From contig NZ_ASJR01000001.1 in NCBI RefSeq assembly GCF_000474745.1, positions 1 through 64,000 on the forward strand: 64,000 nt of DNA. Reading direction: 5' to 3'. This document shows positions 27,624 to 36,162 of this stretch, piece by piece. Numbering within the stretch: the first letter of the stretch is position 1; each line of letters starts with the position of its first letter. Made by a program: the position numbers and the translations under genes. Origin of the DNA: Chitinivibrio alkaliphilus ACht1. Its GTDB lineage: Bacteria; Fibrobacterota; Chitinivibrionia; Chitinivibrionales; Chitinivibrionaceae. The notes below the pieces were generated by a model that ran no database searches, was not told the origin of the DNA, and was given only the letters and a program-made list of their open reading frames with translations.

Positions 27624-29129
27624 ATGAAACAGTGCGTTTTTGTTCTTGTTCTTATTTCATTTCTTTTAGCAGAGGTTAGTCGGGCCCCGAAGCAGGTTCC
27701 TCCCGGTGATCTTTCCGTGGAAGAAGTGCCCATGTTCATTAGTATTGGATGGGATGATAATTCTCATTCCGGTATGCCTGGAAGTACAGCCGAAGAAGGA
27801 GGTGTTCGCTGGGTGTGTGATTTTACTAAGGAACTTCGTAATCCTGAGGGGACAGGGCAAGAGGAGACCTTTGACGGGGCGCCCGTACGTACCACCTTCT
27901 TCTCTAATTCATTCTATATTGAGCCCTATAATGGAGATTTCTCTGTTATGGTTAAGTGGGCACATAATTATGCCTATCGGTTGGGGCATGAAATTGCGAA
28001 TCATACCCACAGTCATCTGACTGGAGGAGATGGTCCCTACCTCTCTGTAGATGCATGGGAAGAGGAGATTTACAAATGCAGTGAGATGTTTAGTCGTCCT
28101 GCTCCTGCTATTGAAGATTCAGCGCTCACTGCTGATGATCCGTCCCTTGGTGCAGGTGTTCCCATTGAAGAAATTGTTGGGTTTCGTGCGCCGTATCTAT
28201 TCTATGGGAATAACCTCTTTACAGCATTAAAAAATCTTAATTTTATTTATGATTCGAGCATCGAAGAAGGGATGGATCCGGCTCAGGATGGAACCAATTT
28301 TTACTGGCCCTATACCATGGACCATGAAAGTCCTGGGCACCGCTATATGTCTGAAGTAAGCGGTACAAAAGAGCCTGAATATGCCGTGCCGGAACATCCC
28401 GGAATCTGGCAGTTGCCTGTGTATGCCTTGGTAACTCCTCCCGATGATGAGTGTGAAAACTACGGGCTGGCTCCGGGGTTTCGTGATCGCCTGAAAGAAC
28501 ATGTCACAACCTTGGGGAAACCTGGTGCTTTTGATGTGGACAATGGCAAAATATCCGGACTTGATTACAATATGTTCTATTTTATCGAGTTCAACCTTAC
28601 CAAAGAAGAGGTTCTAGCGACGCTGAAATACTCCCTTGATCAGCGAATGCGGGGAAATCGCGCCCCCATGGTTATTGGATTTCACAGCCAGTACTACACC
28701 CCCGTGTGGAATGGAAATGCGGGGAATATTCCTGACGATGCAGATCGTCGTGCCATTGTGGAAGAGTTTGTACAATATGCCTTAGAGACCTATGAAGATG
28801 TTCGTTTTGTTCCCATGCGCGATTTGCAGCAGTGGCTCGAAACCCCCGTGGCATTAGAGGGTAGTACTCCTATCGGTCGGGAAGCATCTCCCCGCCATCA
28901 TCGAGGGGTTCAGATCATTTCTCAACGAGAGGGGTTGCTTCTTTCGGCAAAAGATCAATTTGATGCAACCGTACGGGTGTATACTCCTTCTGGACAGCTT
29001 GTATTTGAGGAAGCTCGTCATATTCCTCGTGACGGTATTCACGTAGCCACTCCTACCCTTCGTGGTATGTATGTGGTACGAATTTCTGGCGGAGATAAGA
29101 CGATTTCCCAGCGTGTTCTCTTTGAGTAG
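27624..29129 (+). CDS. Secreted polysaccharide deacetylase (NodB-like) with C-terminal sorting-type domain
   Basis: A 501-residue exported protein: signal peptide about 1-20, deacetylase domain about 30-400, sorting domain about 425-501. Deacetylase motifs are FISIGWDDNSH (catalytic/metal Asp), HEIANHTHSH (metal His pair) and VGFRAPYLFY. The acetylated sugar polymer is not determined; chitin is a reasonable guess next to a GH19 gene. The C-terminal VRVYTPSGQLVFEE and LRGMYVVRISGGDKTISQRV fit the type IX secretion C-terminal domain, which would direct export and surface attachment. GGAGG precedes the ATG. A strong hairpin at 29171-29196 follows. Confidence 0.85.
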   Translation: MKQCVFVLVLISFLLAEVSRAPKQVPPGDLSVEEVPMFISIGWDDNSHSGMPGSTAEEGGVRWVCDFTKELRNPEGTGQEETFDGAPVRTTFFSNSFYIEPYNGDFSVMVKWAHNYAYRLGHEIANHTHSHLTGGDGPYLSVDAWEEEIYKCSEMFSRPAPAIEDSALTADDPSLGAGVPIEEIVGFRAPYLFYGNNLFTALKNLNFIYDSSIEEGMDPAQDGTNFYWPYTMDHESPGHRYMSEVSGTKEPEYAVPEHPGIWQLPVYALVTPPDDECENYGLAPGFRDRLKEHVTTLGKPGAFDVDNGKISGLDYNMFYFIEFNLTKEEVLATLKYSLDQRMRGNRAPMVIGFHSQYYTPVWNGNAGNIPDDADRRAIVEEFVQYALETYEDVRFVPMRDLQQWLETPVALEGSTPIGREASPRHHRGVQIISQREGLLLSAKDQFDATVRVYTPSGQLVFEEARHIPRDGIHVATPTLRGMYVVRISGGDKTISQRVLFE

Positions 29130-29458
29130 GGCAGATACTCTTGCTGTGAACTCGTAATCGCTGTTTTTTGTACGGGGTGGGTTAATCCACCCCGTATGTC
29201 GTTATAGAGCGAGGGAGATATCACGGCATATGGAGTAAAAACGGTGCCGATGAAGTGTGTGATTATTTTTGCTGACTGTTGCCCCAAACAGTACTAGAGG
29301 TTTGTCATGCTGTATGACCATTGCATAGATAGAATATGATCTCTCCGAAGATATGGGGCGTATGTGAGTTGCTATGGGGAAGTGATGCCCTCGTTTAAGC
29401 GAGAATATCGCATAAATTGAGGGCCGTGATAGGGCGATTTTTCATTTCCCGTGAAGTT
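29130..29458. other. Gene-free stretch with one strong hairpin
   Basis: No convincing gene. A perfect 10-base stem, TACGGGGTGG (29171-29180) and CCACCCCGTA (29187-29196), has a 6-base loop but no T-tract on either strand. Near 29386, GATGCCCTCGTTTAAGCGAG shares its first bases with the hairpin units at 15165-15356 and forms a short CTCG/CGAG stem. Confidence 0.6.
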
Positions 29459-29641
29459 TTAGGGAAGGAATGCCGTGTCTTGGAGAGAAACCTGGGATTG
29501 GTATCTCACATTGTCTGACAAGGTTTCACGGGGTGCTTCTTTGTTGTCCGGTGTTTTAAAATCCTCACGGGAATGGTCGGGTGTGGTGTGGCTTAGGTTG
29601 AGATAGGCAATGAGTGCAACAAGACTGAGAATGTAGCGCAT
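29459..29641 (-). CDS. Small exported protein of 60 residues
   Basis: The chosen ATG at 29641 has AAAAGGAGTTATT directly upstream. The product starts MRYILSLVALIAYLNLSHTT, a signal-peptide-like segment, followed by a short charged, proline-containing tail rich in Asp, Glu and Arg. A longer in-frame start at 29698 lacks a ribosome-binding site. No family recognised. It is divergent from the RluA-accessory gene. Confidence 0.5.
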   Translation of the reverse strand: MRYILSLVALIAYLNLSHTTPDHSREDFKTPDNKEAPRETLSDNVRYQSQVSLQDTAFLP

Positions 29642-29757
29642 AATAACTCCTTTTGTGATGAACAGTCCTAGTATATAATACTTCCCGAGACATGTCAATA
29701 AAAAGAATTCTGTTTCCCTGAGAAATGAATATATTTTGAAAATACCGGGAGGTTTCT

Positions 29758-30495
29758 ATGACCCCAGAAAATGTTTTCGGCTATTGTGATCGCTGTGAGA
29801 AATACCATAGTCTCCCCCAAGGAAAGGCTCGCCAGAAAGGGGAGGAGCTTCTTCAGTCTTTGCAAAATGAAGGCTGTCTCGATTTTGAGCTCCCTCGGCA
29901 CTTGCGAAGGAGAGAGTACTCTACTGATTCTCTCTACGGGCCGCATCGTGGAAAAATGTTTGGGGTGCTTCACTGCGTTGACCAATCAGGACAAGAGCAG
30001 TTTCTCAAGGCATTCTCCTGTCAACACAAGGGAGAATGGAGTGTTCCCGGATGGGTGCCACCCATTGTAGACGGAGCTCGGTATTTAGAAAAGGTTCGTT
30101 CTGGAGGAAACGATATATCACGACTCACAAAACTGCTTCACCATGAAGACACTCCGCTCATTCGTCAGAAGCTGAAAACAGAACGACGTCGTATTTCTCA
30201 AGCCCTTATGGAAGAACTCTTTGAAATGTATGAGTTGATGAATTTTCGCGGAGAAAAAAAAAGCTTACGTGAGGTGTTTCGCGGTTCGGGAGGAATACCT
30301 ACAGGAACAGGAGACTGTTGTGCTCCAAAACTTCTTCATCATGCCGCAGTTATCGGGGCGCACCCCCTGGGTATTGCAGAGTTTTATCTTGGTCGAGAGA
30401 CTCCTTCATCAAATAAAAAAGAAGGCCGGTTTTATCCGGCCTGTAAAGAGAGATGTCAACCCATCCTCGGGTTTCTTTTATGTGGGATTGAATAA
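29758..30495 (+). CDS. Stand-alone accessory domain normally fused to RluA-type pseudouridine synthases
   Basis: A 245-residue soluble protein. The C-terminal half carries GIPTGTGDCCAPKLLHHAAV, GIAEFYLGRE and GRFYPACKERCQPILGFLLCG, the conserved block found at the N-terminal side of long RluA-family synthases in Vibrio-type bacteria. The first ~95 residues contain paired cysteines (YCDRCEKYH) and a helical stretch. The catalytic RluA half is absent here but occurs as a separate gene at 43261-43899. The role of this domain is not known to me; binding or positioning rRNA is an inference from the fusion. GGGAGGTTTCT precedes the ATG. Confidence 0.75.
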   Translation: MTPENVFGYCDRCEKYHSLPQGKARQKGEELLQSLQNEGCLDFELPRHLRRREYSTDSLYGPHRGKMFGVLHCVDQSGQEQFLKAFSCQHKGEWSVPGWVPPIVDGARYLEKVRSGGNDISRLTKLLHHEDTPLIRQKLKTERRRISQALMEELFEMYELMNFRGEKKSLREVFRGSGGIPTGTGDCCAPKLLHHAAVIGAHPLGIAEFYLGRETPSSNKKEGRFYPACKERCQPILGFLLCGIE

Positions 30496-30533
30496 TCTTA
30501 CGAGCCACAATCTACGTTTATTTGTGGTATGGC

Positions 30534-32267
30534 TTAATAATACCCCATGTTTCCACAATCTAAATAGTCTTCAATCAGTATGTCCATAATTTCCGCATAC
30601 CGTTTGTAGTACCCGGCACGATTGGTAACACGATAATCACCATCGCCGTTTCCACACTCAAGGCCACCGTTTATAATATTTGCGGTCATACCGAATTTTG
30701 ATTCATGGCGTCTGGCCGCAATATCCTCTTCAGTTGGCTCCCACAGTCCTGTCATAACGGCGTGACAAGACGGTTTGGGTGCTTGTGGATACATCCAAAA
30801 CCAGATGGCTGTCTTGAATGCCAAGGTTGCATCGGGCTGCCCGTCTCCCGTATGATCATTCTCAATCACCCAGTGGGGATTATCTAAGAGTATCTGTTTA
30901 TCTCCGTAGAGAAACTCCGAGACCTGGCCATAATTATAGTTCCAACTGATCTGTATTGGCCCACGGCCATGGTATGATTTTCCCGCAGATGGGGGGTACA
31001 CGGCATGGCCTTCATCTCGGTAATCAAGATCGGTGCTTCCCTTTTGCCACCGTGCTTCCTCTATCCAGTAGAGTCCCCATGTTTTGGGGTAGAAGTCGGA
31101 GCCTTGTCCGGTGGTCTCGTGAGATATATTGGCGAGAAAGGCAGCGAGTTCTCTTTGGCGTGTTTCAAAATCACCGACGTTGCAAAAGTCTGCATAACTG
31201 AATGAGCTGGAGAGTATTTCCTCTTTTGAAATATTCCACTCAGCGTTGTAATCAGGGTGGGTTATCATTTCACGGGATTCACCGGTGGCTTCGTTAAACC
31301 ACTTAATTTTTTGTGCATAGTTTACCCCTTCGCGTAACCATACTTCAATGCGGATATCCGCAAGTTCCCGGACTGCATTGAGCAGGGATTCATAGGTGTA
31401 AAAGTCAAAATCTCCATCGCTTTCAATTTTTGCAGCGTCATCTCCATCCCAGGGAGAGTTGCCACGACCGAAGCCATAACGGTTGGGGAAGAGTTCCTCA
31501 TAGGTTTCTTCGTCGAGAAGCTCTTGGAATCGTTCTACCACGCCAGTATTTTCAAGGGAAATAGAAATTGTATCGTCACTGATGACGAGATCCCCGTCGG
31601 TGCCTACAATGCCATCTTCATCAAGGGTGAGAAGTATTCCCTCAAGGGGCACATAGTCTGTATCCTGGGGGGCTACGGAAATACTATACACGGCATGTTC
31701 TGCATTACAGATGCGAGCTGATCGTGTGGGAGCATTTGGTGGTCTTTGTGAGGAGCGTCCATCGGCAAAGACGGGGCCGCCGCTTTGATGTATCAATCGA
31801 ATGGTTTTCTGCTCATTTTGCCCGGTGAGACGAAGAAAGTATATTCCGTGACTGAGGGAAGAAAGGGGAAGCTCTGTCACGCCGTTTCTGTCAAGAGCAG
31901 TTTCGGCCATACGTCTTCCCTGAAGTGAATAGAGAGCTGCTGATCCCCGAGCAAAGCTGTTTCCGGCAATCAACCGTGCTTCTCTTGCACTGTTTTCCAG
32001 ATAGGGGGCATCTGCACTCCTTTCAGATTCTGTTACCAGGGAAACTTTGTCAGAGATGCGAATAGGCAGTGAAGCTGTCACTGCTTCTGTACCGTCTGTG
32101 TCGACTTCAATCACTTGATCACAATGTCCTTCAATAAGAGCTTCTGCCGCAAGGGTTATGGTTGCTGCAGTGTTCACATCAAAGTGAACCTCTTGAAAGA
32201 GTGTATCCTGCACTGCAGAGACACTACAAAAAAGAAAATGAAGGAGGAGGAGCACCAGAAATTTCAT
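30534..32267 (-). CDS. Secreted GH19 chitinase with an internal sorting-type domain
   Basis: A 577-residue exported chitinase: signal peptide about 1-18, an Ig-like/sorting segment about 90-165, linker regions, and the GH19 domain at about 275-577. The catalytic region has FLANISHETTGQGSDFYP (acid Glu), YHGRGPIQISWNYNYG and NIINGGLECGNG, with YAEIMDI near the end. GH19 enzymes cleave chitin with inversion. Unusually, the segment ALYSLQGRRMAE followed by LSHGIYFLRLTGQNEQKTIRL resembles a type IX secretion C-terminal domain but sits in the N-terminal third. AAAGGATTTTCT precedes the ATG. The gene is divergent from tmRNA and converges on the RluA-accessory gene. Confidence 0.88.
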   Translation of the reverse strand: MKFLVLLLLHFLFCSVSAVQDTLFQEVHFDVNTAATITLAAEALIEGHCDQVIEVDTDGTEAVTASLPIRISDKVSLVTESERSADAPYLENSAREARLIAGNSFARGSAALYSLQGRRMAETALDRNGVTELPLSSLSHGIYFLRLTGQNEQKTIRLIHQSGGPVFADGRSSQRPPNAPTRSARICNAEHAVYSISVAPQDTDYVPLEGILLTLDEDGIVGTDGDLVISDDTISISLENTGVVERFQELLDEETYEELFPNRYGFGRGNSPWDGDDAAKIESDGDFDFYTYESLLNAVRELADIRIEVWLREGVNYAQKIKWFNEATGESREMITHPDYNAEWNISKEEILSSSFSYADFCNVGDFETRQRELAAFLANISHETTGQGSDFYPKTWGLYWIEEARWQKGSTDLDYRDEGHAVYPPSAGKSYHGRGPIQISWNYNYGQVSEFLYGDKQILLDNPHWVIENDHTGDGQPDATLAFKTAIWFWMYPQAPKPSCHAVMTGLWEPTEEDIAARRHESKFGMTANIINGGLECGNGDGDYRVTNRAGYYKRYAEIMDILIEDYLDCGNMGYY

Positions 32268-32371
32268 AGAAAATCCTTTCCAACCGTTTTACGTGTAATA
32301 TACTACGATAGGGTTTCTTTTGCAGGAATATTCCGGGAACACTATTATTTTCTGCAAATATCTCTTTTCCG

Positions 32372-32400
32372 TTGAAGATTCTTCTTTTTCGTTATATATT
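32372..32400 (+). promoter_or_regulatory. tmRNA promoter
   Basis: TTGAAG (32372-32377), a 17-base spacer and TATATT (32395-32400). The predicted start falls a few bases before the mature tmRNA 5' end at 32419. Confidence 0.75.
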
Positions 32401-32418
32401 AAAGGATAAACTCCATAT

Positions 32419-32772
32419 GGGGGTGTACAGGTTTTCGACGGCTTGTAGGATCTTTGAACAGCATGTCGAGGATAATGGTTGGCCTCGTTAATCATCCATT
32501 AAACAATAACTGCTGAAGATTACAACTACGCAGTAGCAGCGTAACAACGCTGCGACTCCTTTGAGCCATTGTCGTTCGTGGCTTTGGGGAGTATAAAACA
32601 GAACGATCGACAGTGAGAGGGCATTGGCTCGCTGTTTAAATTAAGATGCTGGTTGCTGTGTATGCCTGTCTTTCGGCTGACACTGCAACGAGATACAATA
32701 GAAAGACTAAGCATGTAGCGGTTCAATCTGAATACTTGTCGGACAGGGGTTCGATTCCCCTCACCTCCACCA
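32419..32772 (+). ncRNA. ssrA: Transfer-messenger RNA
   Basis: The 5' end GGGGGUGUACAGGUUUUCGAC and the 3' end with GGGGUUCGAUUCCCCUCACCUCCACCA-type T arm, acceptor and encoded CCA are diagnostic. GGGGGTG (32419-32425) pairs with CACCTCC (32762-32768). The tag reading frame ends with TAA at 32542-32544. Read backwards to the nearest in-frame stop, it can be at most TITAEDYNYAVAA, with a YAVAA degradation tail. The resume codon is uncertain (ACA at 32503 is the first possible). tmRNA with SmpB rescues stalled ribosomes. A bidirectional terminator follows at 32818. Confidence 0.96.
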
Positions 32773-32817
32773 TGGCATAGAATCAATACCAAAGTAGTAC
32801 CTCTTGTGCTACCCCAT

Positions 32818-32863
32818 TAAAAAGCTGATACAGACCGATTGGTCCGTATAAGCTTTTCTATTT
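32818..32863. terminator. Bidirectional terminator between tmRNA and the GH9 gene
   Basis: The long imperfect stem AAAAGCTGATACAGACC / GGTCCGTATAAGCTTTT has a GATT loop and A/T tracts on both sides. It can stop tmRNA transcripts on the plus strand and GH9 transcripts (stop at 32872) on the minus strand. Confidence 0.85.
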
Positions 32864-32871
32864 TGATGGCC

Positions 32872-35103
32872 TTACTTTTCCTCCTGGTGCCCAAAAAAGA
32901 CGAGAGAGTCTATTTGGATATCACTACTGTAGCGGGTGTTTCCTGTTTGAATGGCAATGGATTCTATCTCTGTGCCATTGAACGGTTTTGATTGCCCAAA
33001 GCCCTGCTGAGAGAGCCGCTCAAACGTAATACGCAGAGCCTCATCATTTTTGGGAGTCACAAAGGTGCCGTGGTAGTCATGGTCTGTAACAGTGGGGGTA
33101 ACGGCGTTGATTCGCAGGGATGGGCCATCACTGAAGCTGCCATAGATATAGAACCCTGCAAATTCGTCTTGGTGGCGGTACTGTGGAGGAAGGGTAATGC
33201 TCATACCGGCATAGGGATACTCATCTCCCTTCTTGGGAGCAAGGCGAAATGTACCCGCAGCTTGGTTAATCCATGTGGCGACACTGTAATCATCAGCATA
33301 GGGATACCATTGTGAGGTGTTGAGTGGGGCCTTCCATCGTTGCTCTTTTCCTGACACCTGCTGTTGTGGCTCTTTGAGAGAGGAATCAGCCGGAGCAGGT
33401 TCACTGGTGCTTGCTGCAGCCGCCAAAAGCCAAATTGCATAGGCTTGACTCATGGTCACGGTTTCGCTGGTGACGAAATTGCGTTCCCAGTCATGAAATA
33501 CTACTTCATCCGTTTGAAATGAGTCGAGGTGGCTTGCGGGTGGGGTGCCAAAATACTCTTCCATGGCAGAGTGGGTTTCTCTATTAACCGGTCCGAGGGC
33601 AACAGCGCCATGGGGAAAGTCACCGGTTAGTTCATATATCTGGTTATATACGTTTTGGAAGGTTGAGGAAAGACGGGTGGTGGCAAGAAAGGATATTCCC
33701 CAGTTATTCCGGCCAAAGAGAAGATCTACCATATGTTCATGAAGGCGGATGAGTTCGGGGGAGGGTGATTCACGATGCCATACTTTTGCGGCAGCTCCCA
33801 CGGCATTCCAGCAGAGCAGGGATGACCATGTGTAGTCTGCAGGAATTCCCCAAAGGGGATCCATATTGCTTGTAAAGTGGTCCATATCAGCTTGGGCTGC
33901 TTTGGCTGAACGGGTGTCATACGGGGCCAAGGCTGCGTTTACGGAAAAGTTGTAAACTCCCCAGCTCAACCATTCTCCTGGTCCAATCTCGTAGGAAAGA
34001 GCTATCGTGCGGTATGTGGTGTCCTTCGTGGCACGATAGAGCTCTACTGCAGCAAGGGCCATATTGTCTTCGAGGCTATTATCCCGATAGTAATCATTGG
34101 TGACATCCCGCTCGAAGACCGTTTCGTCCAAGGCATCCTCAGCACGGGCACGGTGAAAAATAGCCTTTGCTTGTTGTAGATAGCGTTGGGCCTCTTCCTC
34201 TTTTCCCACATCTCTAAAAATGCGAGCGCCCTTGGCAAGGGTTGCAGCGGTAATTCCCATGTGTACAGGGCTTAGGGCTGTAAAGGCTGGACGATTCCCA
34301 TCTAAGGCGTCATGCTCAGGAAGACGCACCCCTTGGCGATGATCTTCCGCATCACCCACTTGCACTACAAATATATCTTCTTCGGGATAGGTTTTCATGA
34401 GGTATTCCAGACCAAATCGGGCCTCTGCAAGAATGTCAGGAAGTGAAGATTCAGACAGAACGTTCGTAAAGGCTTTGGGGTTTGTTTCCCATGCTTTCAG
34501 AAGGTAGTAGGCGGTAGTTGCGTTGGTGAGGGTAAATTTAATATAATCGCCTGCATCATACCACCCTCCGCGCATGTCAAAGGTATGGGTGGGTGAGGCT
34601 GGTTTCCACACTCCCTTTGAGGCGGGGCCATCTACAATGTGCTTACGAGCAACAGAGTCTCCAAGATGAGTACCTTGACGTGCTCCTGGTCGATCTTGTG
34701 GCCAGCCGCTGCGTGCTGTGCGAAGATGGCGCAGAGCATCTGTAATAAAAACGCTGTATGGGTGCTCCGTGATGCGTAGTTGTACGGAGGCATCTTCCAT
34801 GATAAAAAGATATTCTCCTGTCTCCGCAAGGGGCGAGATTTCAATTGTATGATTGAAGGGATGACTGGTGTGTTTTCCTGTTCCCACCAAGGATTGTGGG
34901 GTTGTTCCTGAACGAAGGGTGTCATTTCCCTGGATAATATGCCATGGGGTGTCGATCATATCCGTATCAGATAGTACGACAAGGGAGATAGATCTGTCAG
35001 GACGATATCCAGCTTGATTGTAACGGATATGTATGCCAGATACGTGGGTACAAAGAAGAAACAGGACAAAGAAAAGGCTTCTTTGTGGATACAACAGAGA
35101 CAT
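32872..35103 (-). CDS. Secreted GH9 cellulase with N-terminal Ig-like and C-terminal binding-type domain
   Basis: A 743-residue exported endoglucanase. ATG 35103 has GAAGGAGTTTTGACC upstream and starts a signal peptide (SLLYPQRSLFFVLFLLC). An Ig-like CelD_N-type domain (about 25-110, IHIRYNQAGYRPDRSISLVV) precedes the (alpha/alpha)6 catalytic domain at about 125-540, with DMRGGWYDAGDYIKFTL (catalytic Asp) and RNFVTSETVTMSQAYAIWLLA holding the general-acid Glu. After a proline/serine-rich linker, residues about 575-743 form a beta-rich domain (FAGFYIYGSFSDGPSLRI, IDSLVFFG) that looks like a carbohydrate-binding module. The inverting hydrolysis of beta-1,4-glucan is known for the family; the precise substrate is not visible. 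Confidence 0.9.
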   Translation of the reverse strand: MSLLYPQRSLFFVLFLLCTHVSGIHIRYNQAGYRPDRSISLVVLSDTDMIDTPWHIIQGNDTLRSGTTPQSLVGTGKHTSHPFNHTIEISPLAETGEYLFIMEDASVQLRITEHPYSVFITDALRHLRTARSGWPQDRPGARQGTHLGDSVARKHIVDGPASKGVWKPASPTHTFDMRGGWYDAGDYIKFTLTNATTAYYLLKAWETNPKAFTNVLSESSLPDILAEARFGLEYLMKTYPEEDIFVVQVGDAEDHRQGVRLPEHDALDGNRPAFTALSPVHMGITAATLAKGARIFRDVGKEEEAQRYLQQAKAIFHRARAEDALDETVFERDVTNDYYRDNSLEDNMALAAVELYRATKDTTYRTIALSYEIGPGEWLSWGVYNFSVNAALAPYDTRSAKAAQADMDHFTSNMDPLWGIPADYTWSSLLCWNAVGAAAKVWHRESPSPELIRLHEHMVDLLFGRNNWGISFLATTRLSSTFQNVYNQIYELTGDFPHGAVALGPVNRETHSAMEEYFGTPPASHLDSFQTDEVVFHDWERNFVTSETVTMSQAYAIWLLAAAASTSEPAPADSSLKEPQQQVSGKEQRWKAPLNTSQWYPYADDYSVATWINQAAGTFRLAPKKGDEYPYAGMSITLPPQYRHQDEFAGFYIYGSFSDGPSLRINAVTPTVTDHDYHGTFVTPKNDEALRITFERLSQQGFGQSKPFNGTEIESIAIQTGNTRYSSDIQIDSLVFFGHQEEK

Positions 35104-35252
35104 GGTCAAAACTCCTTCAATAATAATGTATGGCAGAAATATAGTATCCAATACAAGGGTATGACGTGGAGAAGAGGCTTTTGTAGAGCATTGTCTGAAA
35201 AATGCAAAAAAACAGGAAGATATTTAACAGTATGTGAAGAATGAGTGACAAA

Positions 35253-35281
35253 ATAAAAAAAAGTGCGAAACTCCGCACTTT
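35253..35281 (-). terminator. Terminator downstream of tRNA-Ser
   Basis: Read on the minus strand, AAAGTGCG (35281-35274) pairs with CGCACTTT (35267-35260), followed by a T-tract. It lies 9 bases beyond the tRNA 3' end. Confidence 0.85.
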
Positions 35282-35289
35282 ATAAGTAG

Positions 35290-35373
35290 TGGCGGAGGGC
35301 GAGAGACTCGAACTCTCAAGCCTGACGGCGGCGGTTTTCAAGACCGCTGGATTACCAATTATCCTAGCCCTCC
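35290..35373 (-). tRNA. tRNA-Ser (anticodon UGA)
   Basis: Type II tRNA with an extended variable arm. The acceptor GGAGGGC pairs with GCCCTCC, the anticodon stem GCGGT/ACCGC encloses CTTGAAA with UGA, and the T arm is GAGAG-TTCGAGT-CTCTC. CCA is encoded (35292-35290). A promoter lies just upstream on the minus strand. Confidence 0.95.
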
Positions 35374-35386
35374 GAACTGTGCCTGT

Positions 35387-35416
35387 AATATATATGACGA
35401 AAAAAGAAGAGGGCAA
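35387..35416 (-). promoter_or_regulatory. tRNA-Ser promoter
   Basis: On the minus strand, TTGCCC (35416-35411) and TATATT (35392-35387) are separated by 18 bases, with the tRNA 5' end 14 bases downstream. Confidence 0.6.
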
Positions 35417-35421
35417 CTTTT

Positions 35422-36065
35422 TTAAATTTCTTTCTGTAAAACCGTGTAGATATGGTCGTAGGATTCAAAGGGATAGTAGGATAACCCTGCGGCAGAAAGG
35501 CGGCGTGCCAAACTGCTTCGGGCAAAACGAATATCTGCGCAAGATGCGGCGCGAAAGTCTGATGAGCCGTCCCCCGCATAGATACAAAGAGCATCTGTGG
35601 GAATTTGGTCCCGCAAAACAGCCTCTTTAGAAATTCCATAATACGAGCAACGATACTCCCTTTTTGTCGGAGGATCAAGGTAAAGATTTCCTTTGTGAAA
35701 CCTTCCGGGGTTTGCAAAGATGGGGAGGTGTCCAAGATTGTGCCTTTCAAGAATTGGGCGAATGTATGAACAGCTTCCTGCACTGATAACTGAAAATGTA
35801 CCACCCTTTTTTTCCACAAGGGATACCACATCCTGCACGGCGTGATACAAAGGAAACTGTGCGATATAACGGTCATAGGTGTGTGCGGATATATTGATTG
35901 CACTAAAAAGTTTTTGCATAAACCCGAAGCTGGTAAGTTGATTTTGCTGAACTTGTTCTAAGAGAAGCTCATAATGCGGTTTATGAGCGCCGTCAATAAA
36001 ATATTCATAAAACTCTTTCGAGCTCATGGTACCGTCGAAATCGGAAAAGAAAAAATCTGTTTCAT
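35422..36065 (-). CDS. HAD-family phosphatase (MtnX-like), frame break near the start
   Basis: A HAD-superfamily phosphatase of about 213 residues when read through. The intact part (from ATG 36027) holds motif II in FSVISAGSCSYI and motifs III-IV in LCIYAGDGSSDFRAAS, matching the MtnX/phosphoserine phosphatase-like group; the substrate is unknown. The catalytic motif I, SDFDGT, lies just upstream of that ATG in the same frame, but its own start (ATG 36065, MKQIFF...) is one base out of frame. The offset falls on the A6/T6 run at 36050-36055, where one more base would give MKQIFFFSDFDGTMSSKE. Without that correction the protein lacks its nucleophile Asp, so a homopolymer error or slippage is likely. 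Confidence 0.75.
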
Positions 36066-36162
36066 GGAGTATCCCTTCTTTCTATCTCTACGCTTTGCCG
36101 CCCTGTTGCACGGCGGCATAAAATATATTTTGTTACGGTGTGATATCTTAATTGGGGGAGAT

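Noticed and set aside
29171-29196. Hairpin after the deacetylase gene as an intrinsic terminator
   Set aside because: The stem is strong but no T-tract follows on either strand, so it was described only as a hairpin.
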